A stretch of DNA of 64,000 nucleotides from Martinezella rhizogenes (GTDB lineage Bacteria > Pseudomonadota > Alphaproteobacteria > Rhizobiales > Rhizobiaceae). The notes beneath the pieces were generated by a model. It worked only from the letters and a program-made list of their open reading frames with translations, did no database searches and had not been told where the DNA came from. Position numbers and translations under genes: made by a program. Location: the NCBI GenBank assembly GCA_013322215.1, contig JAAMEZ010000036.1, forward strand, positions 434,001 through 498,000, given 5' to 3'. Below, in pieces: positions 33,520 to 42,521 of the stretch; positions within the stretch are counted from its first letter, which is position 1, and each line of letters starts with the position of its first letter.

Positions 33520-35598
33520 ATGGCCCAGCTAGCCTTCAAGAACCATGAGCGAAACTCGCCCGACGATCGCATCGACTGGCGCCGAGTGGCCTATCTCGTC
33601 CACCTTTCCCGAAGCCTCGACGAGATGGAGGAGAAGCGTCTCGTCCCGGAAAAGAAGGTTCTCTATCAGTTTTCGGCGCGCGGCCACGACATGGCGCAAA
33701 TCCTTCTCGGCACGCAGCTGACCGGCTTGCACGACGCTACCTGCGGCTATTATCGCTCGCGGCCTCTGCTGCTCTCGCTCGGCGTCGACCCGGCCGATGC
33801 GCTCGGTTCCGCCATGGGCCGCGCTGGCGGCTATTCAGACGGCCGCGATATCGGCGTCGTCTTCAATTATCCGAACCGTTCGGGCGCTTCGGCCCTGCCC
33901 ATGTGCGGCGGCGTCGGCGCCCAATATACGCCGACGGCTGGATGGGCGCAGGCGATGAAATATTATGCCACTACGCTTGGACGCGCGGAGTATGCGCGGG
34001 ATATCGGCGTCGTGCTTGGCGGCGACGGGTCCGTCGCCTCGAATGGCTTCTGGGCGGCTCTGAGCGCCGCAACGACGCAGGCACTGCCGATGCTGTTCTA
34101 CATCGAGGACAATGGTTTTGGTATTTCGGTGCCTTCGACGGTGCAGACGCCGGGTGGCAATATCGCCGCCAATCTCGCCAGCTGGAAAAACCTCGCAATC
34201 TTCGATGGCGACGGCTGCGACCCCGCCGAGGCAGCGCGGCTGGTGCAGGAAGCCGTCTCCTTCGTTCGCGAGGAGCGCAAGCCCGCTCTCCTGCGGCTGA
34301 CGGTGCCGCGCCTTGAGGGTCACAGCTTCCAAGACACACAGACCTACAAGAGCGAGGAAACCGTGAGGCGCGAATGGGAGCGCGATCCCTTGCCGCGCCT
34401 GAAGGATTTTCTCGTTCCCGCCGTGATGACGATACAGGAATGGAATGCCTGCGAAACAGAAGCGCGCGAAATAGCCGAGAGCGCACGCGCGCAAGCCGAA
34501 GACCGGCCGGTCGCCGATCCCTCTACCGTGACCCGCCATGTGTTCTTCGACGGCGACATGCAGACGATGGGCGGCCAGCATCCATCCGGATATGTGGCGC
34601 CGGTGACAGCGGCCGAGCCCGAAACCGCCGGCCCGCGCATCAACATGGTCACAGCGATCCGCAGAACGCTCGAACACGAGATGGCGATCAATGAGCGCGT
34701 CGTGATGTTCGGCGAGGATATCGGCGCCAAAGGCGGCGTGCATGCCGTGACCCTCGGCCTGCAGGAGAAATTCGGCAACGAGCGCGTTTTCGACACCTCT
34801 TTGTCCGAAGAGGGCATTATCGGCCGCGCCGTCGGCATGGCGCTGGCCGGGCTCGTGCCCGTCCCCGAAATCCAGTTTCGGAAATATGCCGAGCCGGCGA
34901 CCGAACAGCTGAACGATTGCGGCACCATTCGCTGGCGCACCAACAATCGCTTCGCGGCCCCGGTCGTGGTGCGCATGCCTGGCGGTTTCTTCAAGTGTGG
35001 CGATCCCTGGCACAGCCAGACCAACGAGGTGGCCTTCGTCCATCAACCGGGCTGGAAGGTTGCCGTTCCCTCGAATGCAGAGGATGCCGTCGGCCTGCTG
35101 CGCACCTCGATCCGCGGCAACGACCCCGTCATCTTCTTCGAACACCGGGCGATGCTCGATCATGCTTGGGCGCGCCGCCCCTATCCCGGCGACGATTTCG
35201 CTCTGCCCTTCGGCAAGGCAAAGCTGACACGGACCGGCAGCGACATCACCATCGTTACCTGGGGCGCCATGGTGCATCGCTGCGAGGAAGCAGCCGCAGG
35301 CATCTCCGCCGACGTCATCGATCTCCGTACGCTGATGCCCTGGGATCAGGAGGCCGTGCTTGCTTCGGTCGCCAAAACGCATCGCTGCCTCATCGTCCAC
35401 GAGGACCTTGAAGCCGCGGGGTTCGGCGCCGAGATTGCCGCTGTCATCGCGGACAAGGCATTCACCGATCTCGACGCTCCCGTCTCTCGCCTGACAATGC
35501 CGGATATTCCGAGCCCGCATAATCCCGTTCTTCTCGATTGGGCCGTACCGTCCACCGAACGGATCGCCAGGCGCATTGCCGAAATCCTGGAGTTCTAA
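33520..35598 (+). CDS. 2-Oxoacid dehydrogenase E1, alpha and beta subunits fused
   Basis: A 692-residue thiamine-diphosphate enzyme. The alpha half (about 1-340) has the cofactor motif GDGSVASNGFW ending in FYIEDNGFGIS. The beta half (about 365-692) has VVMFGEDIGAKGGVHAVT, FDTSLSEEGIIGRAVG and VIDLRTLMPWDQEAV. It should decarboxylate a 2-oxo acid and transfer the acyl group to the E2 lipoyl domain. The ATG at 33520 follows GGAGGAG at seven bases; another ATG at 33505 has no such site. The substrate may be branched-chain 2-oxo acids or, from the neighbours, phenylpyruvate. Confidence 0.92.
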   Translation: MAQLAFKNHERNSPDDRIDWRRVAYLVHLSRSLDEMEEKRLVPEKKVLYQFSARGHDMAQILLGTQLTGLHDATCGYYRSRPLLLSLGVDPADALGSAMGRAGGYSDGRDIGVVFNYPNRSGASALPMCGGVGAQYTPTAGWAQAMKYYATTLGRAEYARDIGVVLGGDGSVASNGFWAALSAATTQALPMLFYIEDNGFGISVPSTVQTPGGNIAANLASWKNLAIFDGDGCDPAEAARLVQEAVSFVREERKPALLRLTVPRLEGHSFQDTQTYKSEETVRREWERDPLPRLKDFLVPAVMTIQEWNACETEAREIAESARAQAEDRPVADPSTVTRHVFFDGDMQTMGGQHPSGYVAPVTAAEPETAGPRINMVTAIRRTLEHEMAINERVVMFGEDIGAKGGVHAVTLGLQEKFGNERVFDTSLSEEGIIGRAVGMALAGLVPVPEIQFRKYAEPATEQLNDCGTIRWRTNNRFAAPVVVRMPGGFFKCGDPWHSQTNEVAFVHQPGWKVAVPSNAEDAVGLLRTSIRGNDPVIFFEHRAMLDHAWARRPYPGDDFALPFGKAKLTRTGSDITIVTWGAMVHRCEEAAAGISADVIDLRTLMPWDQEAVLASVAKTHRCLIVHEDLEAAGFGAEIAAVIADKAFTDLDAPVSRLTMPDIPSPHNPVLLDWAVPSTERIARRIAEILEF

Positions 35599-35600
35599 GG

Positions 35601-36818
35601 ATGACTGATACCATCGAGATCACAGCTCCGATCGAACAGGAAGGCACGAAAGCCGTCGTCCGCAACTGGCTGAAACAGATCGGCGATCATGTTCGGGAAG
35701 GCGATGCGCTTGTCGAACTGGAAACCGATAAAGTCACTCAGGAGATAGCGGCACCATGCGACGGCATCTTGAGCGAAATCGCCATGACAGATGGCGATGA
35801 TGCCGAGCCCGGCGCGATCCTCGGACGAATGAGCATCGAGAATGCGAACGGCGTTGCAGCGCTGGCAGCCGAGGCTTCGTTGCCGATAAAGTCGGCCTCG
35901 CCTGCCGCGGCCTCCGCCGCCGCTTACTATTCGCCGGCCGTTCGCAAGGCTGCCGAAGAATACGGGATCGACCCGGCCAGCCTGACGGGCAGCGGCAGGG
36001 ACGGACGGATCACGCGCGCCGACATGGATCATGCGCTGGAAGCCGGCAAAACGCATCCATCGGCACTGGTATCGCAGCAGGCCGCAACCAAGCAGCGCTC
36101 GCCAGTCGCCCAGGTTGACGGCAAATCGCGGATCGTCCCCCATTCGGCGATGCGGCTTTCGATCGCAAGGAATATGGCCCAATCGCTGGCGGCGGCACCT
36201 CAGGTCACGGCAATCTTCGAGGCGGATTTCACCGCCATCATGCGCCATCGCGAAAGCCACAAGGACCGCATGAAGGCCGAAGGCGTAAACCTCTCCTACA
36301 CCGCCTATTTCGTGGCGGCATCCGTTGCGGCCATGAAACTCGTACCTGAAGTCAACAGCCAGTGGCACGATGACGGCCTGGAGATATTCGAAGACGTCAA
36401 TATCGGCGTTGGGATCGCCCTGGGCGACAAAGGCCTGGTCGCGCCGATCATCCGGCAGGCGCAAAGCCTCTCGCTTGAGACGATTGCCGCTCGGCTCCAG
36501 GATCTGACGAACAGAGCCCGATCCAATAGCCTCAAGGGCGACGAGCTGAAGGGCGGAACCTTCACGATTTCCAACCACGGGGTTTCGGGCTCGCTGCTCG
36601 CCTCCCCCATCATCATCAACCAGCCGCAATCCGCCATCCTCGGCATCGGCAAGCTGGAGAAGCGTGTCGTGGTGCGGGAGATCGATGGTGTCGATACGAT
36701 CCAGATTCGTCCGATGGCCTACGTGTCCTTGACGATTGACCATCGCTCCCTGGACGGGCATCAAACGAATGCCTGGCTGACCGAATTCGTACGGGTTCTG
36801 CAGAACTGGCCTCATTGA
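35601..36818 (+). CDS. 2-Oxoacid dehydrogenase E2 acyltransferase
   Basis: A 405-residue dihydrolipoamide acyltransferase. The N-terminal lipoyl domain carries K44 in ELETDK44VTQE, a small E1/E3-binding domain follows (VRKAAEEYGIDPASLTGSGRDGRITRAD, about 110-140), and the C-terminal catalytic domain has DHRSLDG with H381 and D385. It starts two bases after the E1 stop, so the genes are coupled. No E3 (lipoamide dehydrogenase) gene is present in the window; the complex would borrow one from elsewhere. Confidence 0.93.
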   Translation: MTDTIEITAPIEQEGTKAVVRNWLKQIGDHVREGDALVELETDKVTQEIAAPCDGILSEIAMTDGDDAEPGAILGRMSIENANGVAALAAEASLPIKSASPAAASAAAYYSPAVRKAAEEYGIDPASLTGSGRDGRITRADMDHALEAGKTHPSALVSQQAATKQRSPVAQVDGKSRIVPHSAMRLSIARNMAQSLAAAPQVTAIFEADFTAIMRHRESHKDRMKAEGVNLSYTAYFVAASVAAMKLVPEVNSQWHDDGLEIFEDVNIGVGIALGDKGLVAPIIRQAQSLSLETIAARLQDLTNRARSNSLKGDELKGGTFTISNHGVSGSLLASPIIINQPQSAILGIGKLEKRVVVREIDGVDTIQIRPMAYVSLTIDHRSLDGHQTNAWLTEFVRVLQNWPH

Positions 36819-36928
36819 ATGGGCAGCTGCAGACATCCCTGATGCTTGCCGCGCGCCTGCACGGATAATAAAGCGGTCGGCAAGGCAAGCGCAGCAGCTT
36901 GCATCAATGGAGCGGACGGGAGGAAAAA

Positions 36929-38119
36929 ATGAACAAGACAGCGTTTTTCGATAGCCTGACGGAACAGAAGCCGGACCCTCTGCTTGAACTGATTGCCAAG
37001 TTCGCAGCCGATCCGCGATCCGGAAAGATCGACCTCGGCGTCGGCGTCTATCGCGACGAGACCGGCCGCACCCCTGTTATGAGAGCCGTCAAGGCGGCCG
37101 AGCACTATCTCTGGGAAACCCAAGAGTCCAAATCCTATATCGGCCCAGAGGGTGATCCCGCCTTCCTGCGCGCGCTGGCGCTCGAAACCTTCGGTGAACG
37201 CCATGGCGGCAGGCTGCTCGCCGGAATTCAGACCCCCGGCGGCACCGGCGCTTTGCGCCTGGCTGCGGAACTGCTCGCCCTCGACAAGCGACGGAAGATC
37301 TGGATCGGCACGCCGACATGGGTCAACCATCAGGCAATCTTCGCCGCCGTCGGCCTTCAGGTCGGAACCTATCGCTTCTTCGATATCGGCAAGCAGACCG
37401 TTCTCATCGACGAGATGCTGACGACCTTGCGGAATGCAGCCCCCGGCGATGCAGTGCTGCTGCAGACGAGCTGCCATAACCCGACAGGCGCGGGACTGTC
37501 ATCGCAGAACTGGCTAGACATTGCCGAGATCGTCGCCAGCAAGGGGTTGCTGCCGCTCTTCGACAATGCCTATCAGGGCCTTGGGCACGGCCGGGTCGAA
37601 GACGCAGCCGGCATGATTGATGTCATCGAAACAGTCGGCGAAGCGATGGTTGCCGTCTCCTGCTCCAAGTCCTTCTCGCTCTATCGGGAGCGCACAGGCG
37701 CAGTCTATCTTTTCGGGGATCAGCAGGCACCGTTGAACAAGGGCGTCGGTAATCTGGCAAGCCATGCCCGCACCAGCTACTCCATGCCGCCGGCGCACGG
37801 GGCTGCGATCGTCGCGGCGATCCTGCAGGACCCGTCGCGGCGCCAGGCCTGGGTCGACGAACTCGGCGAAATGCGCAGCCGCATCGCCGAAATCCGCCAA
37901 GCCGCCGCCGAAGCCTTTGCACAATTCCGTCCCGAACTTGCCCATATCGGTTCCCAGGAAGGCATGTTCTCCCTCCTGCCAATCTCTCCGGAAAATGTCC
38001 GGCAGCTTCGAGCAGAACACGGCATCTACATGCCGGATTCCGGCAGGATCAACGTGGCTGGGATGCGGGTTACAGATGTCGCATCGGTGGCGGAGCGCAT
38101 CGGTCCCTATCTGGCCTGA
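36929..38119 (+). CDS. Aromatic-amino-acid / aspartate aminotransferase (TyrB/AspC-type)
   Basis: A 396-residue class I aminotransferase of the AspC/TyrB subgroup. The pyridoxal phosphate lysine is in SCSK-SFSLYRERTG; other cofactor motifs are SCHNPTGAGL and DNAYQGLG. N-terminal IDLGVGVYRDETGRTPVM is diagnostic of this subgroup. GGGAGGAAAAA precedes the ATG. The gene is 110 bases downstream of E2, so it may share the operon and would supply aromatic 2-oxo acids such as phenylpyruvate. Confidence 0.9.
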   Translation: MNKTAFFDSLTEQKPDPLLELIAKFAADPRSGKIDLGVGVYRDETGRTPVMRAVKAAEHYLWETQESKSYIGPEGDPAFLRALALETFGERHGGRLLAGIQTPGGTGALRLAAELLALDKRRKIWIGTPTWVNHQAIFAAVGLQVGTYRFFDIGKQTVLIDEMLTTLRNAAPGDAVLLQTSCHNPTGAGLSSQNWLDIAEIVASKGLLPLFDNAYQGLGHGRVEDAAGMIDVIETVGEAMVAVSCSKSFSLYRERTGAVYLFGDQQAPLNKGVGNLASHARTSYSMPPAHGAAIVAAILQDPSRRQAWVDELGEMRSRIAEIRQAAAEAFAQFRPELAHIGSQEGMFSLLPISPENVRQLRAEHGIYMPDSGRINVAGMRVTDVASVAERIGPYLA

Positions 38120-38456
38120 ATATGCACCAAGATAGCCCTGCGTTTCGCGCAAGGGTTTGATCGGAAAGCGCTAATCGGCTCGCCGGCCGAAGCTTTTGCT
38201 GTGCACCCAATTCAGCAAGACCACCCTTACCCACAGCCGCTTGAACGCTCGTTCGATCTGCAGGCGGACCGAGTGCCTGCGGTTTCGCGCCTATTGACCT
38301 TTTCATACATAAATATATTCTGCGTATATGCATATATGGCCGCTGTTTTGGTGCCCATGACGACAATGGCCGGATCGAGGTCCGGTTCGAGCATGAAGGC
38401 AGCCTTGCCCGCGATGGTCTCGCTGCGAGGCATTCTGCCTTTGGGAGGAGTGAAAT
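38120..38456. promoter_or_regulatory. Upstream region of the MFS transporter with a palindrome
   Basis: A 337-base gene-free region. It contains an AT-rich segment (38300-38337) with a perfect 12-base palindrome TATATGCATATA (38325-38336), the best candidate for a regulator site of the transporter gene. A TTGACC lies at 38294-38299 but I see no matching -10 at standard distance. The rest shows nothing recognisable. Confidence 0.35.
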
Positions 38457-39773
38457 ATGACAAACGACAATCCGGCGCTGCAAAGCGCCGTGCGCAAGGC
38501 GACCATTCGCCTTTTGCCCTTTCTGGGCTTGATGCTGATCCTGAACTTTCTCGATCGATCCAATGTCGGCTTCGCCAAGACAGCCTATCAGGCTGATACC
38601 GGCATTTCGGACGCGGCCTATGCCTTCGGCGCCGGCATCCTTTATCTGGGCTATGCCACCTTCGAAGTGCCGAGCAACCTGATCATGCAGCGCGTCGGCG
38701 CCCGCCTGTGGCTGAGCCGCATCATGATCACCTGGGGTATCGTCTCGGCCTGTATGGTCTTTGCCCACACGCCAACGAGCTACTACATCGTTCGTTTCCT
38801 GCTCGGCGTCTGCGAAGCCGGCTTCTATCCGGGCGTCTTGCTTTACCTGACCTACTGGTTCCCCGCCAAGCAGAGGGCGCGCGCTACCGGCCTCTTCTAT
38901 CTCGGCGTCCCCCTATCGCTTGTAATCGGAGCGCCACTTTCCGGCTGGCTACTCACCCATCACGACGTCCTCGGCCTCACCAATTGGCAATGGATGTTTG
39001 CGGTCGAGGGCCTGGCGGCAACTGTCGTCGGCATCCTGGCGCTCTTCTTCCTGACCAGCCGTCCCAACGAAGCCAAATGGCTGACAGCAGAGGAGAAAAA
39101 TGCCCTGAACGCCGTGATCGAGGCGGAGGAGCGCAGCAAGCTTTCCGAGGTGAAGCACTCCGTCTTCAGCGTCTTGAAGGACTGGCGCGTTCTCGCCTTC
39201 ATCGGCATCTATCTCTTCATCCAGATCGGCGTCGGCCCGATCACCTTCTACCTGCCGGCGCGGCTTGCGCAGGCGCTCGGCGGCGGCGTCAATACCTGGG
39301 TCGGCGTCCTGCTCGGCCTGCCCTGGCTCTGCGCGCTTTTCGCGACGCGCTTCTTCACCGTCTATGCCGACAAGCACGACAACCATCGCATCGTCTGCAT
39401 CGCCATGCTGACGGCAGGCACCATTGCGCTTGGAACGATCGGCCTGACGATGAACCCCTGGGTGATGGTGATTGCCGCCTGCATCGCGGTTCCAGGGCTC
39501 GCCTCATCCCAGCCGGTCTTCTGGAGCCTGCCGACCCGTTATCTCGGCGGCGTCGGCGCGGCGAGCGGCATTGCCTTCATCGTTTCACTCGGCAATCTCG
39601 GCAGCTTCGCCTCACCGCAGATCAAGGCCTATGTCGACGCAGCCTCAGGCAATGGCGATATCGGTTTCTACATCCTCGCCGGCTGCTGCTTCCTGTCGGT
39701 GGTGCTGCTGATCGCGCTCGGCTCGCATCGCCGCTGGATCGCCGATGCCGAACCGGCGAGCCGCACGCATTGA
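38457..39773 (+). CDS. MFS transporter, anion:cation symporter (ACS) type
   Basis: A 438-residue transporter with about 12 hydrophobic segments. LNFLDRSNVGFAK in the first segment and RFLLGVCEAGFYPGVLLYLTYW in the fourth are marks of the ACS family, which carries tartrate, phthalate, 4-hydroxyphenylacetate and similar organic anions. Placed after the aminotransferase and near the paa genes, it could import an aromatic acid such as phenylpyruvate or phenylacetate. GGGAGGAG precedes the ATG. Confidence 0.9.
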   Translation: MTNDNPALQSAVRKATIRLLPFLGLMLILNFLDRSNVGFAKTAYQADTGISDAAYAFGAGILYLGYATFEVPSNLIMQRVGARLWLSRIMITWGIVSACMVFAHTPTSYYIVRFLLGVCEAGFYPGVLLYLTYWFPAKQRARATGLFYLGVPLSLVIGAPLSGWLLTHHDVLGLTNWQWMFAVEGLAATVVGILALFFLTSRPNEAKWLTAEEKNALNAVIEAEERSKLSEVKHSVFSVLKDWRVLAFIGIYLFIQIGVGPITFYLPARLAQALGGGVNTWVGVLLGLPWLCALFATRFFTVYADKHDNHRIVCIAMLTAGTIALGTIGLTMNPWVMVIAACIAVPGLASSQPVFWSLPTRYLGGVGAASGIAFIVSLGNLGSFASPQIKAYVDAASGNGDIGFYILAGCCFLSVVLLIALGSHRRWIADAEPASRTH

Positions 39774-39793
39774 ACGGACAAGCCGCTTTCGAT

Positions 39794-39835
39794 CCCCGCT
39801 TCTCCTTGCCGCATAAACGAGGTGGGCGGGGAGAA
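39794..39835. terminator. Possible bidirectional stem-loop between MFS and amidase genes
   Basis: CCCCGC (39794-39799) can pair with GCGGGG (39826-39831), and TTCTCC (39800-39805) with GGAGAA (39830-39835), as alternative hairpins between two convergent genes. There is no T-tract, so rho-independent termination is doubtful. Confidence 0.25.
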
Positions 39836-39905
39836 AGTCTGGCGAAGTGCATCGCTCCATACAAGCGCGGGCAGGAGGCCGCCATGCGCTTTTGCTGGAA
39901 TTGCG

Positions 39906-41270
39906 TTAACCGGCAACGATCTCCTCGAGCGATATCGCTACACCTAGCAGCCGTTCATCCTGATCCTTCGGAGCCGACAGCAGGAAGCCGACAGGCATGC
40001 CTGCATCGCCCGTGCCGCAAGGCAGCGATACGCCGCACCAATCGAGAAAATTGCCGATCAAAGTATTGCGGAGCGTCCGGCCATTGACCTTCGCGAACAG
40101 TTCGTCGTCGGCTTCCAGCGGCGCAAGCGCCGGCGCGACATGGACGACTGTCGGATAGGCGATGAATTCGTTCGGCCCAAGCGATGCATCAACCTCCCTG
40201 ATCAACTGTTCGCGCACCTTGAGTGTGTCCAGATAATCAACCAAAGTGATCTTCTCGCCCAGGCGCGTGCGTGCCACGACACGCCGATCCATGGCTTCGG
40301 CCTCCGGTCCCGCCAGCCGGCGGTGATGCAGCGCGAAAGCTTCGGCGGTTGCCAGCGGCCCATTCTTGGCCATCACGTCAAACAGCTTTTCGAAGGCCGG
40401 AAAAGCGGCCCGTCGTATCTTGACGCCGGCGGCGCTCAAGCGCGCAAGTGCCACCTCGAAGGCCGCAATGACACCATCCTCGGCATTGTCCATGACGACA
40501 TTCGTCGGCACCACAATGGAAACCCCAGCAGGATCGGCACGTTCGACCTCGGGTCTGAAATGGCCGCGCATCGCGGCATCGACCCATATGGCGTCCTGAA
40601 CGCTGCGGCACAAAGGCCCAAGCGAGTCGAGGCTGCTCGCCAACGGAAAGACGCCGGCCATGCCGTAACGGCCGCGGCTGGCCTTGTAACCCACAAGGCC
40701 ATTGAAGGCGGACGGTATGCGCACGGAGCCGCCCGTGTCTGAACCGATCGAGGCCGGCACCAGGCCAGCCGCGACGGCGGCGGCGGAACCGGAAGACGAA
40801 CCGCCAGGAATTCGCGGCACATCCGTAGCCAAGGGATTGAGTGGGGTGCCGTAATGCGGGTTGAGGCCGAGGCCGGAAAAGGCAAATTCGCTCATATTGA
40901 CCCGGCCGACGGCAACCATGCCCGCAGCCTTCAGCGCTTTTACGACATCAGCATCATCCTGTGCGGGCTCGGCATCGGCAAGCACGATCGACCCGGCGGT
41001 CGTCGGCAGGCCGGTGATCGCGAAAAGATCCTTCCACGCGATGGGAACACCATCCAACAACCCGCGCGAACGTCCCTCGCGCAGCCGCCTGGACGAAGCT
41101 GCCGCCTCTTCCATCGCGCGCGCCTCCAAGAGCCGCGTGAAGATCGCCTGATCCTTATAAGTCCGGATCGCATCGAGGGTCTCTTCGGCCAACGCTACCG
41201 GATCGAGATTGCCGGACTGAATCAAGACCGAGAGCTGTGCGATCGATTTGCCGAGATGTGTCTGTGTCAT
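39906..41270 (-). CDS. Amidase-signature hydrolase, candidate half-amidase
   Basis: A 454-residue amidase of the Ser-cisSer-Lys family. The triad is visible as K80 (IAWK80DLF), the glycine-serine loop GGSSSGSAAAVAAG near 156-169 (cis-serine about S158) and the nucleophile S182 in GSDTGGSVRIPS. It is the last gene of the long minus-strand operon, 17 bases after the signal-less binding protein. With the imidase-like enzyme upstream it is well placed to hydrolyse the half-amide from a cyclic imide to a dicarboxylate. Other amides remain possible. Confidence 0.88.
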   Translation of the reverse strand: MTQTHLGKSIAQLSVLIQSGNLDPVALAEETLDAIRTYKDQAIFTRLLEARAMEEAAASSRRLREGRSRGLLDGVPIAWKDLFAITGLPTTAGSIVLADAEPAQDDADVVKALKAAGMVAVGRVNMSEFAFSGLGLNPHYGTPLNPLATDVPRIPGGSSSGSAAAVAAGLVPASIGSDTGGSVRIPSAFNGLVGYKASRGRYGMAGVFPLASSLDSLGPLCRSVQDAIWVDAAMRGHFRPEVERADPAGVSIVVPTNVVMDNAEDGVIAAFEVALARLSAAGVKIRRAAFPAFEKLFDVMAKNGPLATAEAFALHHRRLAGPEAEAMDRRVVARTRLGEKITLVDYLDTLKVREQLIREVDASLGPNEFIAYPTVVHVAPALAPLEADDELFAKVNGRTLRNTLIGNFLDWCGVSLPCGTGDAGMPVGFLLSAPKDQDERLLGVAISLEEIVAG

Positions 41271-41287
41271 TGGCCCTGCTCTCCTCT

Positions 41288-42505
41288 TCAGCCGACTAGC
41301 TGCATCCAGCGGCGAACCAGATAATTGTGCTCATCCATTGTCGTATTCCAGACGGCAATGCAATTGGCGCGCTGCCAATAGGACCCGCCGCTACGCACCG
41401 ATCCCTTTCTGATCCGCATCTGCCCATCCGGGCCGGGCAGATCCTCGCTCGCAGCGGCACCTTCGTACCAGTAATCCCATTCAGCCTGCGTCATGAACTG
41501 GCGGGAGCGCTGCGGCGTCGAGATATAATAACCTTGCCGCGCGACCACGGCGCCCGGCCAGCCCGAGATCCACCAGTTCAGATAGTCGTAGGCGACATCG
41601 AGGAGGCGACCGCTCAACTGTTTCGAAAGACACAGCCCGCCGTGCCAGGCGCGGTAACCTTCGGCGGGCACGGCCTGCTCGACCGGAGAGCCCTTGGAAT
41701 TCAGGATGCCGATACCCGGCGACCACATGCTCTGAACGCTGGTCTCGCCGGCAATCATCAGCCGCGCCGCATCCTCGGCGGTTTTCCAGAAATCGCGGAA
41801 GAAGCCAGCCTTCTTGCGCTCCTCCAGGAGATCGATCAGTTGATCGATCTCCTGAACCGACATGTTGCCGATATCGTCGAACGACATGAGGCCGGCTGCC
41901 TGTGCCGCCAGCGCCGCATCGAAAATGCCGATGGCCGGCTCATCCACCAGCGCCACCCTGCCCGCCCAGCGCTCATCGAAGAGAGCGCCCCAGGAATGCA
42001 TGCCGACGCCGTTCGGCGCCAGATCCGTCCGATAGGCGAAACTGTCGAAATTATGCGTAGTCGGCAGCATGGAGATGAAGCGCGACGGTGTGTCACCGAG
42101 CGCAAGATTGGGCTGAACGAAGAGCTTGCGCGCCGGCACATCGCCAAGCCCCATTCTGGGGTTGGGGCCGATATGGCCTGTTTTCGTCAAGTCGTTGACC
42201 TCGTCCCAAAGCACGATGCGCTGGGTGTCGACGGGCTGGATCGCGCGCCAGTGCCAGACGATATCGAGATTGTGGAAGCACTGATCGTAGATGTCGTAGG
42301 TTTCCGGTTCTCGCGCGGCCTTGAACTGCGTCGTCAGGAAGTCATTGTTGTCGAACGTCACGTCGATGCCGAGATCGTCCTCAGCGTGCAGACGCAGCTC
42401 CTCCAGCAGCGAGATCGCGGTGCCGAGAACGCGCAGGCGCGGCCGGCCGGCCAGATGCAAGGCGGGAGCAGCCAGTTTTTTTGCGACGGATTGATGCTTG
42501 TTCAT
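41288..42505 (-). CDS. PotD-type binding protein without signal peptide
   Basis: A 405-residue protein of the polyamine-type extracellular solute-binding family (type 2 fold) that appears cytoplasmic. The frame's only starts give MNKHQSVAKKLAAPALHLAG, with no hydrophobic signal core. The C-terminal half matches the exported binding protein of the same operon (46056-47288): GYYISTPQ, YWYEGAA, RSGGSYWQRANCIAVWN and EHNYLVRRWMQLVG versus GYYSPSTN, FWYEGKP, RDGGSLAERAKNVAYWH and EYDHLVQKWDEFLN. It may be a cytoplasmic ligand sensor or carrier. The ribosome site is weak. Confidence 0.8.
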   Translation of the reverse strand: MNKHQSVAKKLAAPALHLAGRPRLRVLGTAISLLEELRLHAEDDLGIDVTFDNNDFLTTQFKAAREPETYDIYDQCFHNLDIVWHWRAIQPVDTQRIVLWDEVNDLTKTGHIGPNPRMGLGDVPARKLFVQPNLALGDTPSRFISMLPTTHNFDSFAYRTDLAPNGVGMHSWGALFDERWAGRVALVDEPAIGIFDAALAAQAAGLMSFDDIGNMSVQEIDQLIDLLEERKKAGFFRDFWKTAEDAARLMIAGETSVQSMWSPGIGILNSKGSPVEQAVPAEGYRAWHGGLCLSKQLSGRLLDVAYDYLNWWISGWPGAVVARQGYYISTPQRSRQFMTQAEWDYWYEGAAASEDLPGPDGQMRIRKGSVRSGGSYWQRANCIAVWNTTMDEHNYLVRRWMQLVG

Positions 42506-42521
42506 GTGGATACCGGTTGTC

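Noticed and set aside
33835..35520. 561-residue open frame on the minus strand opposite the E1 gene
   Set aside because: It is antisense to a gene with clear motifs over its full length; the long frame follows from GC-rich third positions, and its product is histidine- and arginine-rich with no domain.
38708..40087. 459-residue plus-strand frame overlapping the MFS gene
   Set aside because: Out-of-frame shadow of the transporter; the translation is arginine- and proline-rich, without membrane segments.
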